Source: UBA4722 sp041690995 (GTDB lineage Bacteria > Pseudomonadota > Gammaproteobacteria > DSM-16500). From it: a stretch of 64,000 nt of DNA. The stretch lies in contig JBEPVM010000004.1 in assembly GCA_041690995.1 (NCBI GenBank), positions 5,388 through 69,387 on the forward strand, written 5' to 3'. Below, piece after piece: positions 33,479 through 42,309 of the stretch (positions are counted from its first letter, which is position 1; every line of letters starts with the position of its first letter). Below the pieces are notes generated by a model. The model was not told the origin of the DNA. It ran no database searches and was given only the letters and a program-made list of their open reading frames with translations. The position numbers and the translations under genes are program-made.

Positions 33479-34464
33479 ACTGGCTTGCTCTTATATGGTG
33501 CGGCATTATTGCCTTTGGCGTGATTATGTATGTTATTTTAGGGGGCTTTGATCTCGGTATCGGCATTGTGTCGATTTTTTTTAAAGATGAAAAAGAACGC
33601 GATTTATTGATGAGCGCCATTTTGCCTGTTTGGGATGGAAACCAGACATGGTTAGTGTTCGGAGGTGCGACTTTATATGGTGCTTTTCCTGTGGCATTTA
33701 GCGCGATTTTGCCTCTCATGTATATTCCGATGTTGATGATGGTGATTGCCCTCTTGTTTCGTGGTGTGTCTTTTGAATTTCGCTTGAAAGCAATCAAGAC
33801 CAAGCGTTTATGGGAATTCTGCATTTTCCTAGGGTCGGTGGTTGCAACGATGATGCAGGGATTTATTCTGGGAACATTTGTGCAGGGGTTTAATTTGTCT
33901 GCAACCGCAGGAAGTATAGAACAGTGGTTTAATCCATTTGGATTAGCTTGTGCGATTGCATTAGTATTTGGCTATGTATTATTAGGTTCAAATTTTCTTA
34001 TTATTAAAACAGTCGGTACGTTGCAGAGAAAAAGCTATGCGTTATCAGGTAAGATTCAATATATTATTTTAGTAGCTTTTATTATGGTCAGTGTATGGTC
34101 GCCTTTTTTAGATCTTTCCATCTGGCAACGTTGGTTTAATCCAAATTATATATGTTATTTAGCTCTATTGCCTTTTTTAACGATGATTTTTTTAATTGTA
34201 CATGGGATTGCGATCAGAAAAAAATATGAGTATCTCCCTTTTTGGAGTGCGATTGGCATGTTTTTAATGTGTTATTTGGGCTTTATTATTAGCAGTTATC
34301 CTTATATCGTGCCTCGGCAAATTACTTACAGAGAAGCAGCGGCTGATCAGTCATCTTTACTATTTATGTTGGTGGGTGTTTGTATTATGCTGCCGCCCTT
34401 GCTGTATTATACGTATTATTCTTATCGTATTTTTAGGGGTAAAGTCACGCAGATTGGATATTGA
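33475..34464 (+). CDS. cydB: Cytochrome bd ubiquinol oxidase subunit II (CioB-type)
   Basis: A 329-residue membrane subunit that pairs with subunit I. The N-terminal MNWLALIWCGIIAFGVIMYV, LGGFDLGIGIV and PVWDGNQTWLVFGGATLYGAFP are characteristic; about eight further hydrophobic helices follow. It starts in an ATGA overlap with cydA and is followed 2 bases later by a tiny third gene. Confidence 0.95.
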   Translation: MNWLALIWCGIIAFGVIMYVILGGFDLGIGIVSIFFKDEKERDLLMSAILPVWDGNQTWLVFGGATLYGAFPVAFSAILPLMYIPMLMMVIALLFRGVSFEFRLKAIKTKRLWEFCIFLGSVVATMMQGFILGTFVQGFNLSATAGSIEQWFNPFGLACAIALVFGYVLLGSNFLIIKTVGTLQRKSYALSGKIQYIILVAFIMVSVWSPFLDLSIWQRWFNPNYICYLALLPFLTMIFLIVHGIAIRKKYEYLPFWSAIGMFLMCYLGFIISSYPYIVPRQITYREAAADQSSLLFMLVGVCIMLPPLLYYTYYSYRIFRGKVTQIGY

Positions 34465-34466
34465 AG

Positions 34467-34568
34467 ATGAAAAGAATTTTATGGTTTGTGGGTCTTTATA
34501 GTGCGACACTTGTTGGTTTCCTGTTGGTGCATTGTTTAATGCGGGTTATTGTCACGCAGCTTGCTTGA
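34467..34568 (+). CDS. Small single-pass cytochrome bd accessory subunit (CydX/DUF2474-like)
   Basis: A 33-residue protein opening with MKRILWFVGLYSATLVGFLL, then a short polar end after a single hydrophobic helix; it begins 2 bases after the cydB stop. Position and the Trp-Phe-Val-Gly-Leu helix resemble the small third subunits of bd oxidases (CydX, or the DUF2474 proteins of Cio operons), which stabilise the hemes. It is too short for default gene finders. Identity rests mainly on position and size. Confidence 0.68.
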   Translation: MKRILWFVGLYSATLVGFLLVHCLMRVIVTQLA

Positions 34569-34627
34569 AAGGGGCAACTACAGTATCTTAGTGACAATAT
34601 GTGAATTTTACGTTGCGCGATTTAGAA

Positions 34628-36919
34628 ATGAGGAAAAAAGTGAGGAAAAAGGATCAATATGCTGATAGAGAAGCTCAAACTTATGAGCATCCTATCGCAA
34701 GTCGTGAGTTTATTTTAGATATACTCGCTGAACGTGACAGCCCTATTACGTATAATCAATTAATTAAAGAATTACATATCGTTGATTCTAATCAAAAAGA
34801 AGCTCTACGTCGCCGTTTATTAGCCATGGTGCGGGATGGCCAATTATTACAGAATCGGCGCGGCGCGTTTGGTTTAATCAATAAAATGGAGTTGATTAAA
34901 GGGTATGTCATTGGCCACAAAGACGGCTTTGGGTTTGTGGTACCTGATGAAGGCGGTGAGGATTTATTTTTGAGCGCTCGGCAAATGCGCACGGTGTTTC
35001 CGGGTGACGAAGTATTGGTGCGGACAGCTAATATTGATCATCGTGGTCGGCGAGAAGGCATGGTAGTGGAGGTATTGGTTCGCCATACGCGTGAATTGGT
35101 TGGGCGTTTTGTTTCAGAATCAGGGGCTTCGTTTGTCGAACCCTCTAATCAGCGCATTACACACGATATTTTAATTCCCCAAGATGCTCAGCTTAATGCT
35201 AAACAAGGCCAAATGGTGGTGGTTCAGATTATAGAACAACCCGGTCCAACGATGCGGCCTGTTGGTAAAATTATTGAAATTTTGGGTGACCACATGGCCC
35301 CAGGAATGGAGATTAACGTAGCCATTCGTAACCATGAGCTTCCATACGAATGGCCAGAAACAGTATTAACGGAAGCTGCGAAATTTAATTCTATTGTGCC
35401 TGAGAGTGATTTAAAAAACCGGCTTGATCTGCGTTCTTTGCCTTTTGTGACGATTGATGGCGAAGATGCGAAAGATTTTGATGATGCCGTTTATTGTGAA
35501 CCGCGTCCTAAAGGAGGTTGGGTATTGTATGTGGCGATTGCAGATGTGAGCCATTATGTGAAGCCTAATACAGCGCTGGATGTAGAGTCACTCAACCGAG
35601 GTAATTCTGTCTATTTTCCAGGTGAAGTGATTCCGATGTTGCCAGAAGTATTATCTAATGAATTATGTTCATTGAAACCAGAGGTGAACCGGTTGACGCT
35701 GGTGTGTGAAATGGAGATTACATCGACAGGTAAAATCAAGCATTATCAATTTCATGAAGGCGTTATTTATTCGCACGCACGGCTGACTTACAATCAAGTC
35801 TATGCGATGGTGGAGCAGAAAGATGTTGGTTTGCAAGAACGATATAAAAAATTATTATCTCCTCTACAAGAATTATTCGCATTGTATCATGTATTACATA
35901 CAGCACGTTTAAAACGTGGCGCGATTGATTTTGATTTACCTGAAACGAAAATTATTTTCGGGACCGATCGTAAAATTGAACGCATCGTGGCGTTACTACG
36001 TAACGATGCACATCGTTTAATCGAAGAATGTATGTTATGCGCGAATATTTGTGCGGCACGTTTTTTATCAGAGCATGAATGCCCAGGATTGTTTCGTGTT
36101 CATGAAGGGCCCATGCAAGTTAAATTAATCGATTTACGTAAATTTTTAGGCGAGTTAGGGCTTGCTTTGCCGGGTGGTGAAGAGCCTAAGCCGCGAGATT
36201 ATGCTGAATTATTGAAAAAAGTAGCCTCTCGTCCCGATGCGCGCCTGATTCAAACAGTGTTATTGCGTTCGTTAAGTCAGGCGGTATACAGCCCAGAAAA
36301 TAAAGGCCATTTTGGTTTGGCATTTGATGCGTATGCACATTTTACATCACCTATTCGTCGTTATCCTGATTTGTTAGTCCATCGTGCTATTCGAAAAATT
36401 TTACGTGGTGAACATCAGAAGGGTAATACAGATCCGAAGTTTGCAAAATACGGCGAGCATTGTTCGATGACAGAACATCGCGCGGATGATGCGACCCGCG
36501 AAGTTGTCGATTGGCTAAAATGCGAATTTATGCAGGATAAAGTGGGCGAAGAATACGATGGTATGATTACCAGCGTGACAGGCTTTGGATTATTCGTTGA
36601 ACTTAAAGAAATTTATGTGGAAGGACTAGTGCATATTAGCATGCTGCGTAATGATTATTATCAATTTGACCCTGTTAAACATGCTTTATCAGGAGAGCGT
36701 ACAGGAAAGCGTTATCGTTTAGGTGATACCGTGCATGTTAAAGTGGTGCGTGTTGACTTGGATCAAAAACAAATTGATTTTGTAGTGACGGATGCGCTAG
36801 AAGAAACTCGGTCATTAAAAAAAGGTGGAGTTAAAAAGAAACGCGAGAAAGAGAATTTTAAGAAAACAGTTAAATCAAATTCAAAAAGAAAACAAAAATC
36901 AAAGAAAAATTCTTTATGA
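34628..36919 (+). CDS. rnr: Ribonuclease R
   Basis: A ~763-residue 3'-5' exoribonuclease of the RNB family that degrades structured RNA and helps rRNA quality control. Order of domains: HTH-like N-terminus (REFILDILAERDSPITYNQL), cold-shock domains (VIGHKDGFGFVVPDEGGEDLF), RNB catalytic core (FVTIDGEDAKDFDDAVYCE with its four Asp), SPIRRYPDLLVHRAIR, S1 domain (EYDGMITSVTGFGLFVELKE) and a Lys-rich tail. The ATG at 34628 gives the normal N-terminus; a GTG at 34601 would add nine residues. It overlaps rlmB by 4 bases. Confidence 0.96.
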   Translation: MRKKVRKKDQYADREAQTYEHPIASREFILDILAERDSPITYNQLIKELHIVDSNQKEALRRRLLAMVRDGQLLQNRRGAFGLINKMELIKGYVIGHKDGFGFVVPDEGGEDLFLSARQMRTVFPGDEVLVRTANIDHRGRREGMVVEVLVRHTRELVGRFVSESGASFVEPSNQRITHDILIPQDAQLNAKQGQMVVVQIIEQPGPTMRPVGKIIEILGDHMAPGMEINVAIRNHELPYEWPETVLTEAAKFNSIVPESDLKNRLDLRSLPFVTIDGEDAKDFDDAVYCEPRPKGGWVLYVAIADVSHYVKPNTALDVESLNRGNSVYFPGEVIPMLPEVLSNELCSLKPEVNRLTLVCEMEITSTGKIKHYQFHEGVIYSHARLTYNQVYAMVEQKDVGLQERYKKLLSPLQELFALYHVLHTARLKRGAIDFDLPETKIIFGTDRKIERIVALLRNDAHRLIEECMLCANICAARFLSEHECPGLFRVHEGPMQVKLIDLRKFLGELGLALPGGEEPKPRDYAELLKKVASRPDARLIQTVLLRSLSQAVYSPENKGHFGLAFDAYAHFTSPIRRYPDLLVHRAIRKILRGEHQKGNTDPKFAKYGEHCSMTEHRADDATREVVDWLKCEFMQDKVGEEYDGMITSVTGFGLFVELKEIYVEGLVHISMLRNDYYQFDPVKHALSGERTGKRYRLGDTVHVKVVRVDLDQKQIDFVVTDALEETRSLKKGGVKKKREKENFKKTVKSNSKRKQKSKKNSL

Positions 36920-37662
36920 CAGATGAAATTTTTATTTTTGGGTTTCATCCCGTTGAAGCTTTATTAACAAAACAACCTGAAAAAATTATCTATCTGGCTA
37001 TATTAAGCGAACGTGCAGATCAGAAAATGCAGATGATAATTGCGCTCGCAGAACAGAACGGCATTCAAATAAAATTCATGAAACGAGCCGTGCTCGATCA
37101 ATTAACACAGAATGCGAATCATCAAGGCATAGTCGCTTTTTGTCAGCCAGCAAAGCGTTATACAGAACAGGATTTACCTGTATTATTAAAAAATCTCACA
37201 CAGCCTGCTTTTCTGCTTATTTTAGATGGCATTCAAGATCCGCATAATTTAGGCGCGTGTTTGCGTAGCGCAGATGCAGCAGGTGTGACAGCCGTGATTG
37301 CACCGAAAGATAAATCCGTTGGTTTAACGCCTACCGTTTGCAAAGTGGCGAGCGGTGCAGCAGAGTCTGTGCCTTTTATTCAAGTGACGAATTTAGCGCG
37401 CACTTTGCGTTTTTTAAAAGAACAAGCAATTTGGGTTTTTGGCGCAGATGATGATGCAAAACAAACTGTCTATCAAGCTGATTTGAAAGTATCTTTAGCA
37501 TTAGTTTTAGGCGCGGAAGGCGATGGTATGCGCCGCTTGACCCGCGAACATTGCGATTTATTATTGCGTATCCCCATGCAAGGCGCTGTTTCCAGCTTAA
37601 ATGTATCCGTGGCTGCAGGAGTTCTTTTATTTGAAGCAGTGCGGCAGAGGGGAAGCGTATAG
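36916..37662 (+). CDS. rlmB: 23S rRNA (guanosine2251-2'-O)-methyltransferase RlmB
   Basis: A 248-residue SPOUT-class methyltransferase. The N-terminal L30e-like domain (EIFIFGFHPVEALLTKQP) precedes the trefoil-knot domain: LDGIQDPHNLGACLRSADAAG (motif 1), LVLGAEGDGMRRLTREHCD (motif 2) and IPMQGAVSSLNVSVAAGVLL (motif 3). It follows rnr with an ATGA overlap, the conserved rnr-rlmB order. Confidence 0.96.
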   Translation: MTDEIFIFGFHPVEALLTKQPEKIIYLAILSERADQKMQMIIALAEQNGIQIKFMKRAVLDQLTQNANHQGIVAFCQPAKRYTEQDLPVLLKNLTQPAFLLILDGIQDPHNLGACLRSADAAGVTAVIAPKDKSVGLTPTVCKVASGAAESVPFIQVTNLARTLRFLKEQAIWVFGADDDAKQTVYQADLKVSLALVLGAEGDGMRRLTREHCDLLLRIPMQGAVSSLNVSVAAGVLLFEAVRQRGSV

Positions 37663-37675
37663 ATATGAAAGTTCG

Positions 37676-37716
37676 TTATCCGCAAACAAAGCGTGATATA
37701 CTTTGTTTGCGGATAA
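37676..37716. promoter_or_regulatory. Perfect 16-bp inverted repeat (TTATCCGC...GCGGATAA), first pair
   Basis: ttatccgcaaacaaag (37676-37691) pairs perfectly with 37701-37716 across a 9-base loop. No T-run follows, so it is not a standard terminator for rlmB. The same half-site TTATCCGC recurs in a second pair 18 bases downstream, which suggests a protein-binding operator or element end. Confidence 0.7.
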
Positions 37717-37733
37717 GAGGTTTCTGAATCTCG

Positions 37734-37774
37734 TTATCCGCTATTTGAGTGTGTTAAACTATCTTTGCGGATAA
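37734..37774. promoter_or_regulatory. Second TTATCCGC/GCGGATAA pair upstream of the DUF234 ATPase
   Basis: ttatccgc at 37734-37741 and gcggataa at 37767-37774 repeat the outer half-sites of the preceding inverted repeat, with a longer 25-base spacer. The pair ends 16 bases before the ATPase ATG, next to its GAGGAGG ribosome-binding site, so it could block transcription or translation. Confidence 0.6.
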
Positions 37775-37790
37775 GAGAGAGGAGGATGCG

Positions 37791-39194
37791 ATGAAGTTTA
37801 TTGGCCGCGATCAAGAGCTTTATAGTTTAAATCAGATGTATAAAATTAAAGAAAGTAAATTGGCAGTGTTATATGGTAGAAGAAGAGTGGGGAAAAGCTG
37901 TTTAGTCACCCATTTCATGCAGGATAAAAAACATCTTTATTTTGAGGGGTTAGAACAAGGAAGAACAAAAGCACAGATAGCTCAATTTGTGTTTGATTTA
38001 AGCAAACAAGTCAATGACGAAATTCTGAAACAAGTTAAGTTAGATTCTTGGGAACCTATACTGGATTATTTAACTAAATTTTTTTCGCAAAGCAAAGAGA
38101 AATACATTTTATTCTTAGATGAATTTCAGTGGTTAGCTGCGAACCAATCCAGACTAGTCAGCCTATTAAAAAAATATTGGGATCAGCAGTGGAGCAAACA
38201 AAATGTGATGGTTATTTTATGTGGCTCAGTGTGTTCTTATATGACAAAGAGAGTGATTTCATCAAAGGCTCTTTATGGTAGAATTCATTGGGAGCTTTGT
38301 TTGCAGCCACTTGACCCAATCGAATCTTATCATCTTTTAGGCGCGAAAAGAAATAGAGATGAGGTGTTGCAATATTTACAAATTTTAGGAGGAATTCCAA
38401 AGTACCTTAAGGAGGTTGATACTCGGAAATCCTTTGATCAAAATATTAATAGCTTGTTATTTACCAAGAACGGCATATTAGTAAATGACTACAGTAAAAT
38501 ATTTTATAGTCAATTTAAAGAATATCATACTTATGAAACTATTGTTCGGTATTTGAAAGATCAACCCAGAACATTGGATGAGATAGCATCCAAATTAAAA
38601 ATTTCATCAGGTGGAGGAATGAAATCGTATTTAGAGAATTTAGAAAAAGCATTATTTTTGACGAGTTACATACCTTATAATAAAAAGCCTAATAGCAAAA
38701 TCAAGAAATATAAATTAACTGATGAATATCTACGATTTTACTTTAAGTATGTAGAACCGCACATCAAACTTATTTCAGTTAATCGCACAAGAAATCTTTT
38801 TGAGCAATTAGTGAAGCCTGTTTGGAACGCATGGCTGGGGTTTGCTTTTGAAAATTATTGTCTTAAGAATGCGATGTATCTGGCAAAAATCATGGGATTT
38901 GAAAGTCATGTTGTACAATGGGGACCTTATTTTCAACGTGGTGATGAAGGATTTCAAATTGATTTGATTTATTTGCGTAATGATAAAGTAGTAACTTTGT
39001 GTGAAATAAAATATTCTGAAAAAGAAGTGCCTATTGCTGTTGTGCATGAAGTAAAAAAGAAATGTGCTTTAATAGAAGTACCTCGGGGATATACACTTGA
39101 AACAGCTCTAATTTCACGATTCGGCCCTGAAAAGGCATTACGCGAGCTGGATTATTTTCATCATTATGTGGAAGCTGTGGATTTTTTTGCATAG
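37791..39194 (+). CDS. ATPase of the archaeal-type/DUF234 family
   Basis: A 467-residue STAND-like AAA+ ATPase. Residues 1-240: FIGRDQELYSLNQMY, P-loop GRRRVGKS, Walker B LFLDEFQWL and sensor-like VILCGSVCSYM. A winged-helix stretch (LKDQPRTLDEIASKLKISSGG) follows, then the C-terminal DUF234 domain with a nuclease-like FQIDLIYLR...VTLCEIKYS (D...ExK of the PD-(D/E)xK fold). Such genes are common in archaea and patchy in bacteria, often mobile; their cellular role is unknown. It is a single gene after a pair of inverted repeats, with GGAGG before the ATG. Codon use appears more A/T-rich than its neighbours. Confidence 0.87.
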   Translation: MKFIGRDQELYSLNQMYKIKESKLAVLYGRRRVGKSCLVTHFMQDKKHLYFEGLEQGRTKAQIAQFVFDLSKQVNDEILKQVKLDSWEPILDYLTKFFSQSKEKYILFLDEFQWLAANQSRLVSLLKKYWDQQWSKQNVMVILCGSVCSYMTKRVISSKALYGRIHWELCLQPLDPIESYHLLGAKRNRDEVLQYLQILGGIPKYLKEVDTRKSFDQNINSLLFTKNGILVNDYSKIFYSQFKEYHTYETIVRYLKDQPRTLDEIASKLKISSGGGMKSYLENLEKALFLTSYIPYNKKPNSKIKKYKLTDEYLRFYFKYVEPHIKLISVNRTRNLFEQLVKPVWNAWLGFAFENYCLKNAMYLAKIMGFESHVVQWGPYFQRGDEGFQIDLIYLRNDKVVTLCEIKYSEKEVPIAVVHEVKKKCALIEVPRGYTLETALISRFGPEKALRELDYFHHYVEAVDFFA

Positions 39195-39246
39195 AGTCTA
39201 AACCAAAGCACCCTTGTTAAAATATATTCTGAAAAGGAGAAATAAA

Positions 39247-39588
39247 ATGACTGAATTACAAAATAAACGCTGCCTTGCATGTGAAAGCGGCGTTAAGCCA
39301 CTTGAACAAAAAGATATGGCTCAATGGTTAAGTCAAATATCCAATTGGACACTGAATAGTAAGGCGATTGAACTGAGTCGTCGTTTTACTTTTAAAAATT
39401 TTTATCACACCATGGCTTTTGTCAATGCTATTGCATGGATGGCGCATCAAGAAAATCATCATCCTGATATGGAAATAGGTTATAATTATTGCCTTGTGAA
39501 ATATTCTACTCATACAATAGGTGGTTTGTCAGAAAATGACTTTATCTGTGCAGCAAAAGTAGATGGATTGAGTTGCTCAAACATATAA
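39247..39588 (+). CDS. phhB: Pterin-4a-carbinolamine dehydratase
   Basis: A 113-residue enzyme recycling 4a-hydroxytetrahydrobiopterin formed by aromatic amino acid hydroxylases. NHHPDMEIGYNYCLVKYST is the active-site motif with its His-His pair, and GGLSENDFICAAKVD closes the fold. ATG 39247 is chosen because AAAGGAG lies just upstream; an upstream ATG at 39214 lacks this. No phenylalanine hydroxylase is in the window, but a pteridine reductase is. Confidence 0.92.
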   Translation: MTELQNKRCLACESGVKPLEQKDMAQWLSQISNWTLNSKAIELSRRFTFKNFYHTMAFVNAIAWMAHQENHHPDMEIGYNYCLVKYSTHTIGGLSENDFICAAKVDGLSCSNI

Positions 39589-39640
39589 AAGAGATAATAA
39601 AAATACTTATGTTATGTATGTTAGCAAAATGGAGAAATCA

Positions 39641-39961
39641 ATGACTATTCCTGAAATAAGCGTGCAAGAATTAGAGGCTCTGCGAAAAGCGGAGGCTAAT
39701 ATTTTTATTCTCGATGTGCGAAACCCAGATGAATATGCAATTTGTAATTTAGCAGGCCATCTTATTCCACTGAAAGAACTGCCTTCGCGTCTCTCTGAAC
39801 TTAATCTTGATCAGCCTATTATTGTGCATTGCCATGCGGGTGGCCGTTCACGGCGGGCGACTGAATTTTTAATCCAATATGGATTTAAAGATGTGCGCAA
39901 TTTGCGTGGTGGAATAACCGCCTGGGCAAATGAAATTGATCCCACTATGTCAAAATATTAA
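39641..39961 (+). CDS. Rhodanese-like sulfurtransferase domain protein
   Basis: A 106-residue single rhodanese domain. FILDVRNPDEYAICNLAGHLIP and the active-site loop HCHAGGRSRRATEFL (persulfide-forming Cys) are clear, with GGITAWANEIDP at the end. It would carry sulfane sulfur for thio-modification or detoxification; the partner is unknown. ATG 39641 follows GGAG; an ATG at 39614 is upstream. It lies 52 bases after phhB in the same direction. Confidence 0.9.
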   Translation: MTIPEISVQELEALRKAEANIFILDVRNPDEYAICNLAGHLIPLKELPSRLSELNLDQPIIVHCHAGGRSRRATEFLIQYGFKDVRNLRGGITAWANEIDPTMSKY

Positions 39962-40025
39962 TGACAAAAATACTCATGATAGCATTGGGTTTTTTAAGTT
40001 AACTCGTATTTCAAGGAGGTAGATT

Positions 40026-40364
40026 ATGAAATCTCTATTAAAATTAAGTATTTTTTCTTTGTTATTGCTTTTTAGCAGCATCTTATTTGCAGGCAGCGAA
40101 GATTGGAAAGGCATTTTCACTATACAAAATTCAACAGGCGCTCAAGATACTATCACACATACCCCTACCGATCTTGTTGTCTTTTCCACGGTTTATACAA
40201 AAAAATTTGCTTTCAGCGGAGGCGAGATTTATTTAAATGGCTTTTCTCCAACACAAGATGGAGTCTTGGATGTCAATATGAAAATTGAAGAGTTCACAGA
40301 ACAAGTGAAAAAATTTGGAGTGATTGTTAATCAACAAGTTACGCCTGGTGCGACCTATTCATAA
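40026..40364 (+). CDS. Secreted hypothetical protein
   Basis: A 112-residue protein with a clear signal peptide (KSLLKLSIFSLLLLFSSILFA, cleavage near residue 22-24). The ~88-residue mature part is beta-rich, without Cys, and contains DLVVFSTVYTKKFAFSGGEI and EFTEQVKKFGVIVNQQV. AAGGAGG precedes the ATG. I recognise no family; a periplasmic or secreted location is the only inference. Confidence 0.7.
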   Translation: MKSLLKLSIFSLLLLFSSILFAGSEDWKGIFTIQNSTGAQDTITHTPTDLVVFSTVYTKKFAFSGGEIYLNGFSPTQDGVLDVNMKIEEFTEQVKKFGVIVNQQVTPGATYS

Positions 40365-40397
40365 TTTCTATTTTATAATATGAGATTGTTGTCTTGA

Positions 40398-40763
40398 TTA
40401 AAAAATCCATGATGTAGGATTAACAATTGCTTCATTGTATAGTAGAGATCTTAAGCCTCTAGCCATACGAATAATCCACCAAATGATGCTCAAAAGTAAT
40501 AAGGCTATACCGATTACGTATGGACATAATGCAAGAGATACAACAGTATACAAAATTCCAATCCAAAATGATCGAATTACGTATTGATAATGTGATTTTA
40601 AAATCGTTTTAGCATCATTTTGAAAAACATAGGCAAATATGACTCCGACAATAATAGGAAGCACGGGTAATACAGTGGAGAAAGTATAGAGAATATAGAT
40701 TCCATAAATGACTTTTTTCGTTACCGAATCTTCGGATTCCTGCTGGGTGATTACATTATGCAT
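40398..40763 (-). CDS. DUF4870-like small membrane protein
   Basis: A 121-residue protein with three hydrophobic helices (about residues 18-48, 66-88 and 84-105). The pattern VLPVLPIIVGVIFAYVFQND, then HYQYVIRSFWIG and IIWWIIRMARGLRSL, resembles the DUF4870 group of small inner-membrane proteins (often described as Tic20-like). Function is unknown. It is convergent with the secreted protein gene and ends 34 bases from it. Confidence 0.72.
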   Translation of the reverse strand: MHNVITQQESEDSVTKKVIYGIYILYTFSTVLPVLPIIVGVIFAYVFQNDAKTILKSHYQYVIRSFWIGILYTVVSLALCPYVIGIALLLLSIIWWIIRMARGLRSLLYNEAIVNPTSWIF

Positions 40764-40917
40764 GTGATGGCCTCTGAATGCTAAATATGTATTAAAAAAA
40801 TCAATTGTAGGGAAAATTTCATAATTTTGCCTTTAATAGTTGAATATTTTTGATAGTGTATTCTTCAAAAATGGCTAAATTTTCTTTCATATTGTTTTAA
40901 TCTCTAATGCTAATTTG

Positions 40918-41007
40918 CGGAGGAGGTGGGATTCGAACCCACGTAGGAGCGTTAGCCCCTCATCCGATTTCGAGTCGGTGCCGTTATGGCCGCTTCGGTA
41001 CCCCTCC
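40918..41007 (-). tRNA. tRNA-Ser (CGA anticodon)
   Basis: A 90-nt class II tRNA on the minus strand. The acceptor stem GGAGGGG pairs with CTCCTCC, G73 is the discriminator, the anticodon arm is CCGA-CTCGAAA-TCGG with anticodon CGA (reads UCG), and a long variable arm (gaggggctaacgctcc) and a T arm GTGGG-TTCGAAT-CCCAC follow. The 3' CCA is not encoded. Confidence 0.97.
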
Positions 41008-41030
41008 TGAAAAGCTTGGCGATTATAGCC

Positions 41031-41288
41031 CTATTGACCCATCGTATTCAATTCGGGTGGTGTAAGATCAACGGGGGTGGTGCTGTTTGGATATTCTTTC
41101 TCTGATACAGGATAGTGTGCGGTGATTGTAGAGGAAGAAACCCCTGGAGGGATTTTTAAAGGCGGTACACTTTTGGCTTTTAAATAATCTGTATCGCGAT
41201 TTTGAATAACATTGTGATTGCCGTGGAAAGAGCAAGCCGCCAGGGTCAATATAGACAACATAAGAGAAAATAGTTTTAAAGAACGCAT
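41031..41288 (-). CDS. bamC: Miniature BamC-like lipoprotein (N-terminal BamD-binding tail only)
   Basis: An 85-residue lipoprotein: signal peptide, lipobox LAAC (Cys at residue 19), then an extended, proline-rich region (DTDYLKAKSVPPLKIPPGVS, then YPVSEKEYP and TPPELNTM). It lies directly downstream of dapA, as bamC does in E. coli, and the extended region resembles the unstructured N-terminal lasso of BamC that binds BamD. Both helix-grip domains of normal BamC (~340 residues) are absent. I infer a minimal BamC that still occupies BamD. The resemblance is short, so position is a main part of the evidence. Confidence 0.68.
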   Translation of the reverse strand: MRSLKLFSLMLSILTLAACSFHGNHNVIQNRDTDYLKAKSVPPLKIPPGVSSSTITAHYPVSEKEYPNSTTPVDLTPPELNTMGQ

Positions 41289-41303
41289 AGTTAACCTTTT
41301 TAT

Positions 41304-42197
41304 TTACATTATTATCTTTTCGTGCAGGACGCCTGTTTCAAAAAGCGCTTCTCGCAATTCTACATGATATTTTGAGTCTAACGGTAGCAATGGCAACCGA
41401 ATACCCGATGGAACACGCCCCATTTCATGCAACGCCCATTTAGTCGGCACTGGGTTTGTTTCCAGGAATAATTTTTTATGCAGTGGCATTAATTCTGCAT
41501 GCAATTTTTCTGCCAGAGCTTTATTGCCTGCCAAGGCCGCCTCGCAAAACTCATGCATTTTACGCGGTGCAACATTCGCTGTCACGGAAATGATACCTTT
41601 TGCGCCATTTAAGATTAAATTAAGTGCCGTGGGGTCATCTCCGCTATAAATAGGGAAATCTTTGCCGCAAAGTTGTGCAATTTGAATAGCGCGATCCAGG
41701 TTGCCTGTGGCTTCCTTAACGCCAATAATAGTTTGAATTTTAGATAACTTCTGGACTGTTTCGGGTAAAAGATCACTCGCTGTACGTGTAGGAACATTAT
41801 ATAAAATAATCGGTAAAGTCACTGCTTCAGCAATGGTTTTATAGTGTTCATAGAGGCCGTTTTGTGAAGGTCTAATGAGGTAAGGGGTCACAATCAGCGC
41901 TGCATCTGCACCTGCTTTTTTTGCATCGCGCGTGAGTTCTATCGTTTGTTGGGTGGAAGCCGTGCCTGTGCCTGCGATGACTGGGATACGTTTTGCAACT
42001 TGTTCAACGACACTTGCAATAATAGCGTATTTTTCATCTGGCGTGAGTGTGGCGGATTCTCCCGTGGTGCCAGCGACAACCAGTGCGTCTGTGCCTGAGG
42101 CAATATGCCATTCGATTAAATCATGCAGTGATTGCTTGTCAATAGACCCGTCTTTTTGCATAGGGGTCACTAGTGCGACCATACTGCCCGTGAACAT
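41304..42197 (-). CDS. dapA: 4-hydroxy-tetrahydrodipicolinate synthase
   Basis: A 297-residue TIM barrel condensing pyruvate and aspartate semialdehyde, the first step of lysine and diaminopimelate synthesis for peptidoglycan. GSMVALVTPMQKDGSID, VAGTTGESATLTPDEK, ILYNVPTRTASDLLP (Tyr of the catalytic triad) and IIGVKEATGNLDR (Schiff-base Lys) are present, as is IYSGDDPTALNLILNGAKGIISV. It is followed 15 bases later by the mini-bamC gene and is divergent from the ArnT-like gene. Confidence 0.97.
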   Translation of the reverse strand: MFTGSMVALVTPMQKDGSIDKQSLHDLIEWHIASGTDALVVAGTTGESATLTPDEKYAIIASVVEQVAKRIPVIAGTGTASTQQTIELTRDAKKAGADAALIVTPYLIRPSQNGLYEHYKTIAEAVTLPIILYNVPTRTASDLLPETVQKLSKIQTIIGVKEATGNLDRAIQIAQLCGKDFPIYSGDDPTALNLILNGAKGIISVTANVAPRKMHEFCEAALAGNKALAEKLHAELMPLHKKLFLETNPVPTKWALHEMGRVPSGIRLPLLPLDSKYHVELREALFETGVLHEKIIM

Positions 42198-42309
42198 AGC
42201 TGCTTCCTCTTTAATAAGGAAGTGATTGTAGCATTATTAGCTCTATTTTCTATGTTTTTTTGTGCAAGGCCGCTATACTTCTGGCAATTATTTTCGAAAG
42301 GCAAAAATC

